The notes beneath the pieces are model-generated. The model saw only the letters and a list, made by a program, of their open reading frames with translations. It had not been told where the DNA came from and searched no databases. Source: Nitrospirota bacterium (GTDB taxonomy: Bacteria > Nitrospirota > Thermodesulfovibrionia > Thermodesulfovibrionales > Magnetobacteriaceae). Taken from it: 64,000 nt of DNA. This document shows positions 44,502 through 53,924 of the stretch, in pieces. The first letter of the stretch is position 1, and every line of letters begins with the position of its first letter. The translations under genes and the position numbers were made by a program. Where the stretch lies: contig JADFYO010000009.1 of assembly GCA_015233015.1 (NCBI GenBank), positions 19,985-83,984 of the forward strand. Direction: 5' to 3'.

Positions 44502-45470
44502 ATGAACAAGATACTTTCGCAGGATGAAATCGACGCCCTGTTAAAGGGTGTGCAAAGCGGTTCAGTTGACAGCGGCCCACAGTCTGCGGAAGAAACCGGC
44601 GTTAAGACCTATGATTTAGCCAATCAGGAGAGGATAATCAGGGGCAGGATGCCGGGTCTTGAAATCGCTAACGAGCGTTTTGCGAGATTTTTCAGAAACT
44701 CTATCTCCACGATTATTCAGAAGTTTGTCGATGTTAACATCCACGGGGTAGAGATGATGAAATTCAGCGAATTTATGAAAACGCTCCCTCTGCCGTCGTC
44801 CATCAACATATTCAGAATGGAACCGCTGAAGGGATTTTCCCTGTTCGTACTTGGAGCGCCCGCGGTGTTTGCCTTTGTCGAGTATTTTTTCGGGGCCACT
44901 ACCGCGAGGAATACGAAGTCAGAAGGCCGGTATTTTACGCCCATCGAGCAGCGTATCATCAAAAAAGTGGTCGCAATGGTGCTTAAAGACCTGGCAGCAG
45001 CGTGGAAGGGTATTATCACAGTGGAACCTGAGCATGTCGGGTCTGAGATGAACCCGCAGTTTGTCACTATCGTTACCCCTACCGAGGTAATAATAAAGAT
45101 AGAGGTTCATATCGAGGTAGAGGATTTCACGGGTAAGATGTATTTCTGTGTACCATATTCGGTAATCGAGCCGGTTAAAGATAAGTTATACTCCGGCATT
45201 CAGGCCGAGAAACTTGATATAGACCAGCGCTGGGTAAACCGTTTAAATGGGATACTGAAGCAATCTACCGTAGATGTTACCATAGAGTTGGCAACGGCCG
45301 AGCTTTTAATCGAGGACATCCTCAACTTAAGAAAGGGAGACGTAATCCCTCTTGGGAAAAGCGTCAACGAAGACCTGGTGCTGAAGGTCGAAGGGATACC
45401 TAAGTTCAGATGCGTGCCCGGACAGGTACAGGGCAATATGGCTGTTAAAATCACCAGCGAACAGCCTTAG
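44502..45470 (+). CDS. fliM: FliM, flagellar motor switch protein
   Basis: A 322-residue switch protein. The N-terminal peptide LSQDEIDALLKG is the CheY-P-binding segment, followed by the CheC-like middle domain and a C-terminal FliN-like domain (LNLRKGDVIPLGK). FliM forms the C-ring and reverses rotation upon CheY-P binding. The ATG directly follows the fliL stop. Confidence 0.95.
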   Translation: MNKILSQDEIDALLKGVQSGSVDSGPQSAEETGVKTYDLANQERIIRGRMPGLEIANERFARFFRNSISTIIQKFVDVNIHGVEMMKFSEFMKTLPLPSSINIFRMEPLKGFSLFVLGAPAVFAFVEYFFGATTARNTKSEGRYFTPIEQRIIKKVVAMVLKDLAAAWKGIITVEPEHVGSEMNPQFVTIVTPTEVIIKIEVHIEVEDFTGKMYFCVPYSVIEPVKDKLYSGIQAEKLDIDQRWVNRLNGILKQSTVDVTIELATAELLIEDILNLRKGDVIPLGKSVNEDLVLKVEGIPKFRCVPGQVQGNMAVKITSEQP

Positions 45471-45533
45471 AAATAAAAACATATATACCCTTATTAAAGA
45501 CAGAGAAAGAGAACATATTTAAGGAGGAGATTC

Positions 45534-45851
45534 ATGGATGTACAAAAGGCCGATTTCCGCGAACTGGATAAAGAAGGCAATGCCGAAGGTATAAGGGATA
45601 TTAAATTCCTCCTGGATATACCACTTACGATAACGGTGGAGATAGGCAGGACAAAGATGCTCATAAACGACCTTCTTCAGCTTGGACAAGGCTCGGTAAT
45701 CGAACTCGACAAACTGGCCGGCGAATCGATGGAAATACTAGTCAACAACAAAGTAATAGCCAAAGGCGAGGTTGTCGTGGTAAACGAAAAGTTCGGCATC
45801 AGGCTGACCGATGTCGTAAGCCCCACCGACAGGTTGAAACAACTGAGATGA
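45534..45851 (+). CDS. fliN: FliN, flagellar motor switch protein
   Basis: A 105-residue FliN of the short type, mostly the SpoA domain (LDIPLTITVEIGRTKM, then GSVIELDKLAGE and NEKFGIRLTDVV). It tops the C-ring with FliM and helps in export. AGGAGG precedes the ATG. Its end overlaps fliO as ATGA. Confidence 0.94.
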   Translation: MDVQKADFRELDKEGNAEGIRDIKFLLDIPLTITVEIGRTKMLINDLLQLGQGSVIELDKLAGESMEILVNNKVIAKGEVVVVNEKFGIRLTDVVSPTDRLKQLR

Positions 45852-46216
45852 TAGATGTCGTGTTTCAGGTTTTCATTGCACTTGTGATGGTGATATTGTT
45901 GATTTACGCCATCGCTTTTGCGGCGAAAAAGAGGCGCGGCAACAGCTCCTTTCTGGGCATGTTGGAGTACTTATCTCTGGGTCCGAAAAGAGGCATTGCC
46001 GTTGTCAGGGTGGGTAAGAAGGCCCTCGTCCTGGGAGTATCGCAGACGGATTTCAAACTGCTCAAGACAATCGGCGAGCAGGAAGTCCAGGAAATCGCCT
46101 TTAAGAAAACCCTCGACACTGAGATGATAAGGCACCGCGGCTTGTTAAATGAGATGGGCAGCCGCATCAAAGACATGGTCCGCAAGCTCAGCGGCAAGAC
46201 GGATAAGGAGAACTAA
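45848..46216 (+). CDS. fliO: FliO, flagellar export-apparatus assembly protein
   Basis: A 122-residue protein with one N-terminal membrane helix and a cytoplasmic domain (LGPKRGIAVVRVGKKALVLG). FliO assists assembly of the FliP ring. It is assigned by topology and by position between fliN and fliP. Confidence 0.85.
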   Translation: MIDVVFQVFIALVMVILLIYAIAFAAKKRRGNSSFLGMLEYLSLGPKRGIAVVRVGKKALVLGVSQTDFKLLKTIGEQEVQEIAFKKTLDTEMIRHRGLLNEMGSRIKDMVRKLSGKTDKEN

Positions 46217-46218
46217 AC

Positions 46219-46860
46219 ATGGGCCCGCTAAACATAGATCATCCGCTCATATCGATGTTTTTTCTGATAAGTTTTCTTTCTCTTATCCCTGCGATGCTTA
46301 TGATGTTTACCTCGTTTACGAGAATAGTCATAGTGTTATCACTTTTAAGACAGGCATTGGGAGGGCCGCAAATCCCGCCAAATACCGTTATCATCGGCCT
46401 GTCAATTTTCATCACCCTTTTTGTTATGTATCCGACGCTGGACACTCTTGCCAGTGAATCGTTTACCCCGTTAATAAATAAGAAGATAACCCTGCCTGAG
46501 GCACTTGCAAGGGGTGAACGGCCTATCAAGGATTTCATGATGAGACAGACGAGGGAGAAGGACCTCGCCCTGTTTTTGAAACTTGCAAAGGTGGCAACAC
46601 CTAAAGAGCCGATGGACACACCCCTGAAGGTGGCCGCCCCGGCGTTTGTGATAAGCGAGCTTAAGACGGCCTTCGAGATGGGGTTTTTGCTCTATCTGCC
46701 ATTTATTATCATTGACATGGTCGTAGCCAGCGTGATGCTCTCGATGGGTATGATGATGGTCCCTCCGGTGATGATTTCATTGCCTTTTAAATTATTACTC
46801 TTTGTGCTTGTCGATGGCTGGAACATAGTCGTGGGTACAATAGTGAGGAGCTTCCATTGA
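46219..46860 (+). CDS. fliP: FliP, flagellar export gate protein
   Basis: A 213-residue integral membrane export-gate subunit with the family blocks LIPAMLMMFTSFTRIVIVLSL, GLSIFITLFVM, PAFVISELKTAF and SVMLSMGMMMVPP. It is shorter than the roughly 245-residue enterobacterial form because it lacks the cleaved N-terminal signal sequence, which many lineages also lack. It overlaps the fliQ start. Confidence 0.94.
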   Translation: MGPLNIDHPLISMFFLISFLSLIPAMLMMFTSFTRIVIVLSLLRQALGGPQIPPNTVIIGLSIFITLFVMYPTLDTLASESFTPLINKKITLPEALARGERPIKDFMMRQTREKDLALFLKLAKVATPKEPMDTPLKVAAPAFVISELKTAFEMGFLLYLPFIIIDMVVASVMLSMGMMMVPPVMISLPFKLLLFVLVDGWNIVVGTIVRSFH

Positions 46861-47126
46861 CTGTAGAAATGGTAAAAGATCTGTCTTACGAGGTGTTTAA
46901 GACCTTGCTCATGGTCTCGGGGCCAATGCTCATAGTGAGTATGGCGGTGGGGCTTGCGGTGAGTTTCTTTCAGGCGATTACACAGATACAGGAGTTTACG
47001 CTTACATTTGTGCCAAAGATAATTGCTGTTTTTGCGTGTGTGTTTATTCTAATGCCGTGGATTGCACGCGTTATGGTCGGCTTTACAGTGCATCTGATAG
47101 AGAAACTACCGGAGTACGTGAGGTAA
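46857..47126 (+). CDS. fliQ: FliQ, flagellar export gate protein
   Basis: An 89-residue protein with two membrane helices, typical FliQ. The TTG at 46857, overlapping the fliP stop as TTGA, gives the family N-terminus MTVEMVKDLSYEVF; the ATG at 46869 would shorten it by four residues. Confidence 0.92.
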   Translation: MTVEMVKDLSYEVFKTLLMVSGPMLIVSMAVGLAVSFFQAITQIQEFTLTFVPKIIAVFACVFILMPWIARVMVGFTVHLIEKLPEYVR

Positions 47127-47131
47127 GGACT

Positions 47132-47905
47132 ATGGATGAGCTGATTAACTCAGGCCTGGTGTCTAAGCAGATAGGAAATTTTGTCCTGATACTGTTAAGG
47201 ATAAGCATTTTGATGAAGATGCTGCCCATATTCAGCAGCCAAAACATACCGGCTCAGTACAAGATAGCCTTCTCGGTGGCACTGGCGGTGTTGATAACCC
47301 CGCTTGTAGATTTTAAACTCGACGGCAAAGAGGAGCTTGTGGTTACCATAGTGAAGGAGGTTGTGCTTGCCATGATGCTTGGTGTTGCCGCAAGGCTGGT
47401 CTTTTTTGCGGCAGACATGGCGGGGCAGCTGATGAGTAATGGGATGTCCTTATCGATTGCAACGTCTTTTGACCCTGAATTCGGCCAATCAGCCGAGGTA
47501 GCTCGCTTTTTGGGTGTTATAGTAACGCTGCTTTTTTTCATCATGGATATACACCATGACCTTATTGCCGCGATTGTGAAGAGTTTTGAGGTGCTCCCTC
47601 CCGGGCAGATAAAGTTAAATCCATCGATGGTGCACACGATTTTCAGCGGGTCGAAGGTCTTCACCCTGTCATTAAAGCTGGCCGCCCCGGTGATGGTGGG
47701 AATGGTAGTTGCCAACCTCCTGCTTGGACTTTTGTATAAGGCAGCCCCTCAGATAAACATCATGTTTGTTAGTTTCCCAATATTCTTATTTGTCGGACTT
47801 ATACTGATGATGAGCACGCTGCCCATATTTTTTAAGGTTATTGCCGGGCAGTTTAACCAACTCAAAGACGTTTTATATGAAACGTTATTATTGGCGAGAC
47901 CCTGA
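47132..47905 (+). CDS. fliR: FliR, flagellar export gate protein
   Basis: A 257-residue protein with about six membrane helices (FVLILLRISILMKMLPIF, then SNGMSLSIATSFDP). FliR joins FliP and FliQ in the export gate. The ATG at 47132 is preferred; the longer frame from 47036 lies inside fliQ. It overlaps flhB by one base (TGATG). Confidence 0.93.
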   Translation: MDELINSGLVSKQIGNFVLILLRISILMKMLPIFSSQNIPAQYKIAFSVALAVLITPLVDFKLDGKEELVVTIVKEVVLAMMLGVAARLVFFAADMAGQLMSNGMSLSIATSFDPEFGQSAEVARFLGVIVTLLFFIMDIHHDLIAAIVKSFEVLPPGQIKLNPSMVHTIFSGSKVFTLSLKLAAPVMVGMVVANLLLGLLYKAAPQINIMFVSFPIFLFVGLILMMSTLPIFFKVIAGQFNQLKDVLYETLLLARP

Positions 47906-48939
47906 TGGCAGAACAACAGGAAAGAACAGAACAAGCTACACCGCGAAGAAGGCAAAAGGCCAGAGAAAAAGGCCAGATGCCGCGAAGCAAGGAGCTTTCC
48001 ACGGCTGCCGGCATGGCAGGGCTGCTCCTTGTCGTCCACTATGGCGGGGCTAACTTTATGTATAACTTAAAAGATACTACAATTAACTTCCTGTCCCTTC
48101 AATATGGACATGACCCTTACAGGGCCATCAACGTGGCTATGATGAAGTCCTTTACGATGCTCCTGCCGTTTTTCATCGGCATAATGGCCTTTGCCATCGC
48201 CTCGGAGCTTTTCCAGGTGGGATTTGCCTTAAAACCCTACGAGCCTAAGCTGTCCAGGCTTAACCCTATGTCCGGCATCGGCAAATTGTTCTCCACTGAC
48301 GTGCTGGTAGAATTTGTAAAGAGTTTTATGAAATTCCTTGGCGGCGGCCTTATATTTTACTTTATCGTAAAGAGAGACATACACAGGTGGCCATATTTGA
48401 TGACGAAAGAACTTGTCCAGATTGTATCGGGCTCCTATGGTTTCATAATGAACGCAATGGTATGGGGGTTGGTCTATCTCTTACTCATTGCCGTTGTCAG
48501 TTATGCCTTCGCGAGATGGCAGTTTGAGAAATCCATAAGAATGTCCAAGGAAGAGATAAAAGAGGAATACAAGGAGACAGAAGGTGACCCTAAGATAAAA
48601 TCCAGGATCAGGAGCATCCAGCGTGAACAGGCAAGAAGGCGTATGATGGCCGAGGTTCCCAAGGCCACGGTGGTAATAACAAACCCGACACACCTTGCCA
48701 TTGCGCTTCTCTACAAGGGAGACAAGATGTCAGCCCCTAAGATAATCGCAAAAGGCTCAGGATATATAGCTGAGAGGATAAGGGAGATAGCAAGGGAAAA
48801 CCGCATTCCCCTCTATGAGGACAAACCCCTTGCGCGCACGCTTTTTAAGCTCGAAATCGGGGAATATGTCCCGCAGGAACTGTATAAGGCCGTTGCGAAG
48901 ATACTTGCATATATTTATCAGATAAAGGGAAAGATTTGA
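47905..48939 (+). CDS. flhB: FlhB, flagellar export substrate-switch protein
   Basis: A 344-residue protein with a basic N-terminus, four membrane helices and a cytoplasmic domain that contains the self-cleaving NPTH site (260-263). Cleavage between Asn and Pro switches export from rod/hook to filament substrates. Length is slightly below the enterobacterial form. flhA begins two bases after the stop. Confidence 0.95.
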   Translation: MAEQQERTEQATPRRRQKAREKGQMPRSKELSTAAGMAGLLLVVHYGGANFMYNLKDTTINFLSLQYGHDPYRAINVAMMKSFTMLLPFFIGIMAFAIASELFQVGFALKPYEPKLSRLNPMSGIGKLFSTDVLVEFVKSFMKFLGGGLIFYFIVKRDIHRWPYLMTKELVQIVSGSYGFIMNAMVWGLVYLLLIAVVSYAFARWQFEKSIRMSKEEIKEEYKETEGDPKIKSRIRSIQREQARRRMMAEVPKATVVITNPTHLAIALLYKGDKMSAPKIIAKGSGYIAERIREIARENRIPLYEDKPLARTLFKLEIGEYVPQELYKAVAKILAYIYQIKGKI

Positions 48940-48940
48940 T

Positions 48941-51004
48941 ATGGCAGAAGCGGCTGTTAACATAGTTAATATGAATATTTTACAGATGATACAGAAGCGC
49001 GCCGAGATAATCGTTTCTATCGCCGTAGTTGCCATATTGATTGTAATGCTCATACCGCTGCCGCCGATGCTTCTGGATCTCATGCTGTCCTTGTCCATAT
49101 CCATAGCAGTGGTGATACTGATAATCAGCGTATATGTGCAAAAACCTCTGGATTTCTCTGTATTTCCGACAATGCTTCTGATAACCACCCTGTACAGGCT
49201 TTCGCTGAACGTCGCCACCACACGATTGATACTGATACATGGAAATGAGGGAACGGAGGCGGCCGGACAGGTTATCAGGTCGTTTGGAAATTTCGTAATA
49301 GGCGGCAATTACGCCGTAGGTTTAATAATATTCTTAATACTGGTAATCGTAAACTTTGTGGTTATCACAAAAGGTTCGGGAAGAATCGCGGAAGTCGCGG
49401 CAAGGTTTACATTGGACGCCATGCCCGGCAAGCAGATGGCCATAGACGCCGACCTCAACGCCGGCCTGATAGACGAAAAAGGGGCCAGAAAGCGGCGTGA
49501 AACAATCTCCCAGGAGGCCGACTTCTATGGGGCGATGGACGGTGCGAGCAAGTTCGTTCGTGGAGACGCCATAGCCGCGCTTATCATAACTGCAATAAAT
49601 ATCTTTGGCGGTATAATCATAGGGGTTCTGCAAAGGGGTATGCCCATTGTTGAAGCCCTGAAGACCTACACGGTGCTGTCGGTAGGAGATGGCCTTGTAT
49701 CTCAGATTCCGGCGCTGTTAATCTCTACGGCAGCAGGTCTTGTGGTCAGCCGCGCCGGCAAGGAATCCGATTTAGGAAAGGACATCCTGGAACAGGTGAT
49801 AGTAAACCCCAAGGCACTCTATACGACCTCCGGGATACTCTTTACATTTGCTATCATTCCGGGGCTGCCGCATATCCCGTTTTTATTGATCTCGGCGGTC
49901 ACATCGGGCCTTGCTTATATGATTACATCTTCAACTAAGAAAGAAGCCGCAGAGCAGGTACAGCCAGAGGTGCCGGCAGAGGAGCCAAAGATAGAGGCAT
50001 TTACAGAGTTAGACCCTCTTACGCTTGAAATCGGCTACGGGCTTATCCCCATAGTAGAAGAGCAAAAGGGAGAACTGCTCAGCAAGATTAAATCGATGAG
50101 GAGACAGCTTGCCAGAGAGATTGGTTTTGTCATACCCCCTGTACATATCAGAGATAATCTGCAGCTTCGTCCGCATGAGTATAGCTTCTCTTTAAAGGGC
50201 ATCGAGGTGGCAAAATACGAGATAATGATGGGCTACTATCTTGCCGTGGCAGGAGAGGATACGCAGCACATCGACGGCATACCGGCAAAGGAGCCTGCCT
50301 TTGGTCTGCCGGCCTTGTGGGTAGAAGAGTCGAGGGTGGAAGAGGCACAGCTTGCCGGCTATATGGTCGTTGACAATGCCACAGTTATTGCCACACACCT
50401 GACAGAACTGATTAGAAAGCACTGTTGGGAGCTATTATCGAGGAGCGAGGTACAGAATATCCTCGACAGCGTATCAAAGAGCTATCCTAAGATTGTGGAA
50501 GAGCTTATGTCTATTACCACGCTGGGCAACGTACAGCGGGTGATGCAGAACCTGCTCAGAGAACGCGTGCCTATTAACGACGTTATGGCCATACTCGAGA
50601 CTATTTTAGACTACGGTCCGCAGGTGAAGGATGCCGAGGTGCTGACAGAGTTCGCAAGGCAGGCGCTTAACAGGCATATAACGAAACAATATGCCACACA
50701 AGACGGCTCAGTACCGGTGTTTACACTTGACCAAAAGTACGAAAACCTGATATTGAGAAGCCTTCAGACCGGCGAGGCGATAAACCCTAACGTTGTAAAC
50801 AAGCTGGTCAAGGGACTTGAAGAGTTGATAGAGAGCGAGAGCCACAGAGGGATACAGCCGATACTCCTGACTTCGGTTCAGATCAGGAAACATATCAGGA
50901 AATTAATGGAGAAATTCCTGCCGTCAGTCGTCGTGCTTTCAAACGCCGAGATATCGGCTGCCGGTAAAATCTATACACTGGGGGTAGTAAAATATGAAGA
51001 TTAA
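48941..51004 (+). CDS. flhA: FlhA, flagellar export gate protein
   Basis: A 687-residue protein with eight predicted membrane helices in the first half (LYRLSLNVATTRLIL and GSGRIAEVAARFTLDAMPGK are family signatures) and a large cytoplasmic domain that docks chaperone-substrate complexes. It forms the nonameric export gate. Its end overlaps the flhF start by 11 bases. Confidence 0.96.
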   Translation: MAEAAVNIVNMNILQMIQKRAEIIVSIAVVAILIVMLIPLPPMLLDLMLSLSISIAVVILIISVYVQKPLDFSVFPTMLLITTLYRLSLNVATTRLILIHGNEGTEAAGQVIRSFGNFVIGGNYAVGLIIFLILVIVNFVVITKGSGRIAEVAARFTLDAMPGKQMAIDADLNAGLIDEKGARKRRETISQEADFYGAMDGASKFVRGDAIAALIITAINIFGGIIIGVLQRGMPIVEALKTYTVLSVGDGLVSQIPALLISTAAGLVVSRAGKESDLGKDILEQVIVNPKALYTTSGILFTFAIIPGLPHIPFLLISAVTSGLAYMITSSTKKEAAEQVQPEVPAEEPKIEAFTELDPLTLEIGYGLIPIVEEQKGELLSKIKSMRRQLAREIGFVIPPVHIRDNLQLRPHEYSFSLKGIEVAKYEIMMGYYLAVAGEDTQHIDGIPAKEPAFGLPALWVEESRVEEAQLAGYMVVDNATVIATHLTELIRKHCWELLSRSEVQNILDSVSKSYPKIVEELMSITTLGNVQRVMQNLLRERVPINDVMAILETILDYGPQVKDAEVLTEFARQALNRHITKQYATQDGSVPVFTLDQKYENLILRSLQTGEAINPNVVNKLVKGLEELIESESHRGIQPILLTSVQIRKHIRKLMEKFLPSVVVLSNAEISAAGKIYTLGVVKYED

Positions 51005-52265
51005 AAAGTTTCAGGCGAGAAGTTTCGCAGAGGCACTTGTAATGGTAAAAAAGGAACTAAGCGACGACGCAATAATCCTGTCGACAGAGGAAGGGGATAA
51101 CGGAGTTGAAGTGACCGCCGCCGTCGATTACGACATGCAAAAGTCAAAGCCTTATAACAAATCCACAGAGATGCTCCACAACAACATAAAGATGTTTAAC
51201 AACGCCGATGAAACTTCCGGTGATGACGAGGCCGCGAGGGATGTCGTATCGCTTAAATCCACGTTCCAGCCAAAGACATCGTCAAACGTGATATACAAAA
51301 GAGAAGTGGCGCCGTCAAGGGGTGAAATCTCTGTAAAACCAGCAGCCGCTGCGGCAAATAACACCCCTGCCCGCTCTGCCTCACGGGCACAAGGCCGCAC
51401 GCCGGACACCGACCTGGCCGGCGTGATGAGCACGATGGCTTTAAACATATCGACAGAAATAGAACACCTCAGAGAAACCATCGAGGACATGAAAAACATG
51501 GGATTTGAGATGTCCCTGCCGCCCAAAAAGAAGGCCCTCCTGAGTTATTTAAGGGAGCGCTCGATACGCGATGAATATGCCGTACTGCTATGTGAAAAGG
51601 CCAAAGAGGTGCAGGACATACTGCCCATTATAATGTCCCACATAAAGGTAAAGAAAAGTGAGAGCGACATGAAGGCGGTAATGGTAATAGGCCCTACCGG
51701 CGTAGGAAAGACTACTACTGTTGCAAAACTGGCCGCGCACTCCATAAAAGAGGGCAAAAAGACGGCCATAATTAACTTCGATACATACAGGATAGGGGCA
51801 GTGGAGCAGGTGCGCATATACGCGAGAATCCTGGGCATCCCGCTTGCCGTAGTATCCACTCCCAATGAGCTGAAGACGTCGCTGTTGAGATTTGCCGAGA
51901 CAAAAGACGTAATTTACATCGACACAACAGGCAGAAACCCCAGAGACAACGAGTACCTTGACAGCATCAACGAGATATGCGAGACTGAAGTGCCAATGGA
52001 AACACACCTGCTGATGAGCGCCAACACAGACGACGACTTCATGGCCGAGGCATACAGATACTACAGAACGGTACCGGTTAACTACATTGGTTTTACAAAA
52101 GTAGATGAGGCGGTAAGATACGGCGCGCTCTACAATCTCCTGATGATGTACAGTAAACCGGTGGCATATGTAACTACAGGGCAAAAGGTCCCTGACGACA
52201 TAGATTTCACGGCAGTCGAAGGTATCGCCGGCCTTATCTTAAAAAAGGAGTGTTATAGATGTTAA
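50994..52265 (+). CDS. flhF: FlhF, SRP-type GTPase for flagellar placement
   Basis: A 423-residue SRP-family GTPase. An N-terminal basic region and an Ala-rich linker lead to the NG domain with GPTGVGKTTTVAKL (P-loop), DTTGRNPRD and TKVDEAVRYG. FlhF sets the site, and with FlhG the number, of polar flagella, which suggests polar flagellation here. Confidence 0.94.
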   Translation: MKIKKFQARSFAEALVMVKKELSDDAIILSTEEGDNGVEVTAAVDYDMQKSKPYNKSTEMLHNNIKMFNNADETSGDDEAARDVVSLKSTFQPKTSSNVIYKREVAPSRGEISVKPAAAAANNTPARSASRAQGRTPDTDLAGVMSTMALNISTEIEHLRETIEDMKNMGFEMSLPPKKKALLSYLRERSIRDEYAVLLCEKAKEVQDILPIIMSHIKVKKSESDMKAVMVIGPTGVGKTTTVAKLAAHSIKEGKKTAIINFDTYRIGAVEQVRIYARILGIPLAVVSTPNELKTSLLRFAETKDVIYIDTTGRNPRDNEYLDSINEICETEVPMETHLLMSANTDDDFMAEAYRYYRTVPVNYIGFTKVDEAVRYGALYNLLMMYSKPVAYVTTGQKVPDDIDFTAVEGIAGLILKKECYRC

Positions 52266-53095
52266 ATGACGGGCGCGCAAGAAAGAAACATATAATGACC
52301 ATAGCCGTGGCAAGCGGCAAGGGAGGGGTGGGCAAGACCAATGTGGTGGCAAACCTGGCCATTGCCATGAGGAAAATGGGCAAAAATGTACTGATCTTAG
52401 ACGCCGACCTGGGGCTGAGCAACATTGACGTGCTGTTGCAGCTTGCCCCGCAGTACAACATACAAAACGTGATAAGCGGGGAGATGACCCTTAAAGATAT
52501 AATCGTAAAAGGCCCGCATGGGATAATGATCCTGCCCGCCACATCGGGCGTGCAGGAACTAACGGTGCTGGACGAATTCCAGAGGCTGCGGCTCCTGGAG
52601 GAATTTGAGTCCTTTGATGAAGACATAGACATTCTGTTGATAGATACGGCGGCAGGCATATCGGATAACGTGGCCTTTTTCTGTATAGCCGCGCAGGAGA
52701 TAGTCATAGTTACCTCGCCTGAGCCGACGGCAATGACTGATGCCTATGCCCTGATTAAGGTACTCTACACAAGGTATCAGGAAAAGTCGTTCAGTGTTCT
52801 GGTAAACTCCGTAAGGGGTGAAGCCGATGCCAAAGAGGTGTTTAAAAGACTCTCGACGGCGGCCGACAAGTTTCTTAACATATCATTAAGCTACCTGGGT
52901 TTTATCCCGTTTGACGAGGCCGTGCGTATGTCCGTCAGAAACCAGCGGGCATTTATAGAAGCATATCCGAACTCGCAGGCCTCTAAAAAAATAATGGATT
53001 TGGCCGTTACAATACTCAGCAGGAAGGAGCCCATCGTAAAGGGCACGATACAGTTTTTCTTCAGCAGCCTTCTTTCTGCCTCTTCGGAAGGATAA
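52259..53095 (+). CDS. flhG: FlhG (FleN/YlxH), MinD-like ATPase for flagellar number
   Basis: A 278-residue MinD/ParA-type ATPase with the deviant Walker A GKGGVGKTN, LDADLGLSN and DTAAGIS. FlhG limits flagellar number by acting on FlhF and, in some species, on the sigma54 activator. AGGAG precedes the ATG, which overlaps the flhF stop by seven bases. The unusual C-terminal end is rich in Ser and Phe. Confidence 0.93.
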   Translation: MLNDGRARKKHIMTIAVASGKGGVGKTNVVANLAIAMRKMGKNVLILDADLGLSNIDVLLQLAPQYNIQNVISGEMTLKDIIVKGPHGIMILPATSGVQELTVLDEFQRLRLLEEFESFDEDIDILLIDTAAGISDNVAFFCIAAQEIVIVTSPEPTAMTDAYALIKVLYTRYQEKSFSVLVNSVRGEADAKEVFKRLSTAADKFLNISLSYLGFIPFDEAVRMSVRNQRAFIEAYPNSQASKKIMDLAVTILSRKEPIVKGTIQFFFSSLLSASSEG

Positions 53096-53103
53096 CCTAT
53101 AAA

Positions 53104-53847
53104 GTGGACACAAAGAAATATAAATCTGAAATATCTGACGATAAAAAGGAAGAGGTAATAAAGGATTTCCTTCCTTTTATAAAATATAACGCATACCGGC
53201 TGTCTCACAGACTGCCCCCGCAGTTAACCATAGACGATTTAATAAGCGTGGGAGTGATTGGGCTTCTGGACTCACTGGACAACTACGAACCTGCGAGGGC
53301 AAAACTAAAGACCTACGCGGAGTTCAGGATAAAGGGGGCTATGCTCGATGAAATAAGGGCATTTGACACATCCTCGAGGTCGCTGAAGGAGAAAGTCAAC
53401 GAGCTGAAAGACGCCTGCGTAAAGCTTGAGAAGGAACTGTGCAGACCGCCCGACGGCGAAGAGGTGGCAAAAAGCCTGAATATGTCTCTGGACGATTACT
53501 TCAAGATTCTCAAAGACGCCGACTCTGTTATCACACTCAGATTTGATGATTTCGGCCCGAGTGCATCCGGCGGCAACGAAATGAACCTTTTGGAAAATAT
53601 CCCCGACGAGACCTCGCGCGACCCGCTGAGACGGCTCTTAGACGCCTCTCAAAAGGACATTCTTGCCGGGCTGATAGCGTCTCTCCCGGATAAGGAGAAA
53701 ATGGTGCTTTCTCTTTACTACTGGAACGAACTTACGATGAAGGAAATCGGCAAGGTGTTAAGCCTCTCTGAGGGCAGGGTATGTCAGCTTCACAGCCAGG
53801 CCATTCTGAGATTAAAGGGAAAGTTAAAGAGTGGTGTCGAATTTTAA
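53104..53847 (+). CDS. fliA: FliA, flagellar sigma28 factor
   Basis: A 247-residue sigma factor with region 2 (DDLISVGVIGLLDSLDNYEP, then KTYAEFRIKGAMLDEIR) and region 4 (LSLYYWNELTMKEIGKVLSLSEGRVCQLH), matching FliA/SigD. It drives late flagellar and chemotaxis genes. The start is a GTG with GAAGGA upstream. No anti-sigma flgM gene was seen in the window. Confidence 0.93.
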   Translation: MDTKKYKSEISDDKKEEVIKDFLPFIKYNAYRLSHRLPPQLTIDDLISVGVIGLLDSLDNYEPARAKLKTYAEFRIKGAMLDEIRAFDTSSRSLKEKVNELKDACVKLEKELCRPPDGEEVAKSLNMSLDDYFKILKDADSVITLRFDDFGPSASGGNEMNLLENIPDETSRDPLRRLLDASQKDILAGLIASLPDKEKMVLSLYYWNELTMKEIGKVLSLSEGRVCQLHSQAILRLKGKLKSGVEF

Positions 53848-53924
53848 TGAAGATGACCACTTTCTTATCAATAAAATTGTATAATAACAGCCGCTGATGT
53901 ATAATATTAACACCGGTTAAGACG

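Noticed and set aside
47036..47131. Upstream extension of fliR inside fliQ
   Set aside because: The extra residues do not resemble FliR, and a start at 47132 directly after the fliQ stop gives the normal length.
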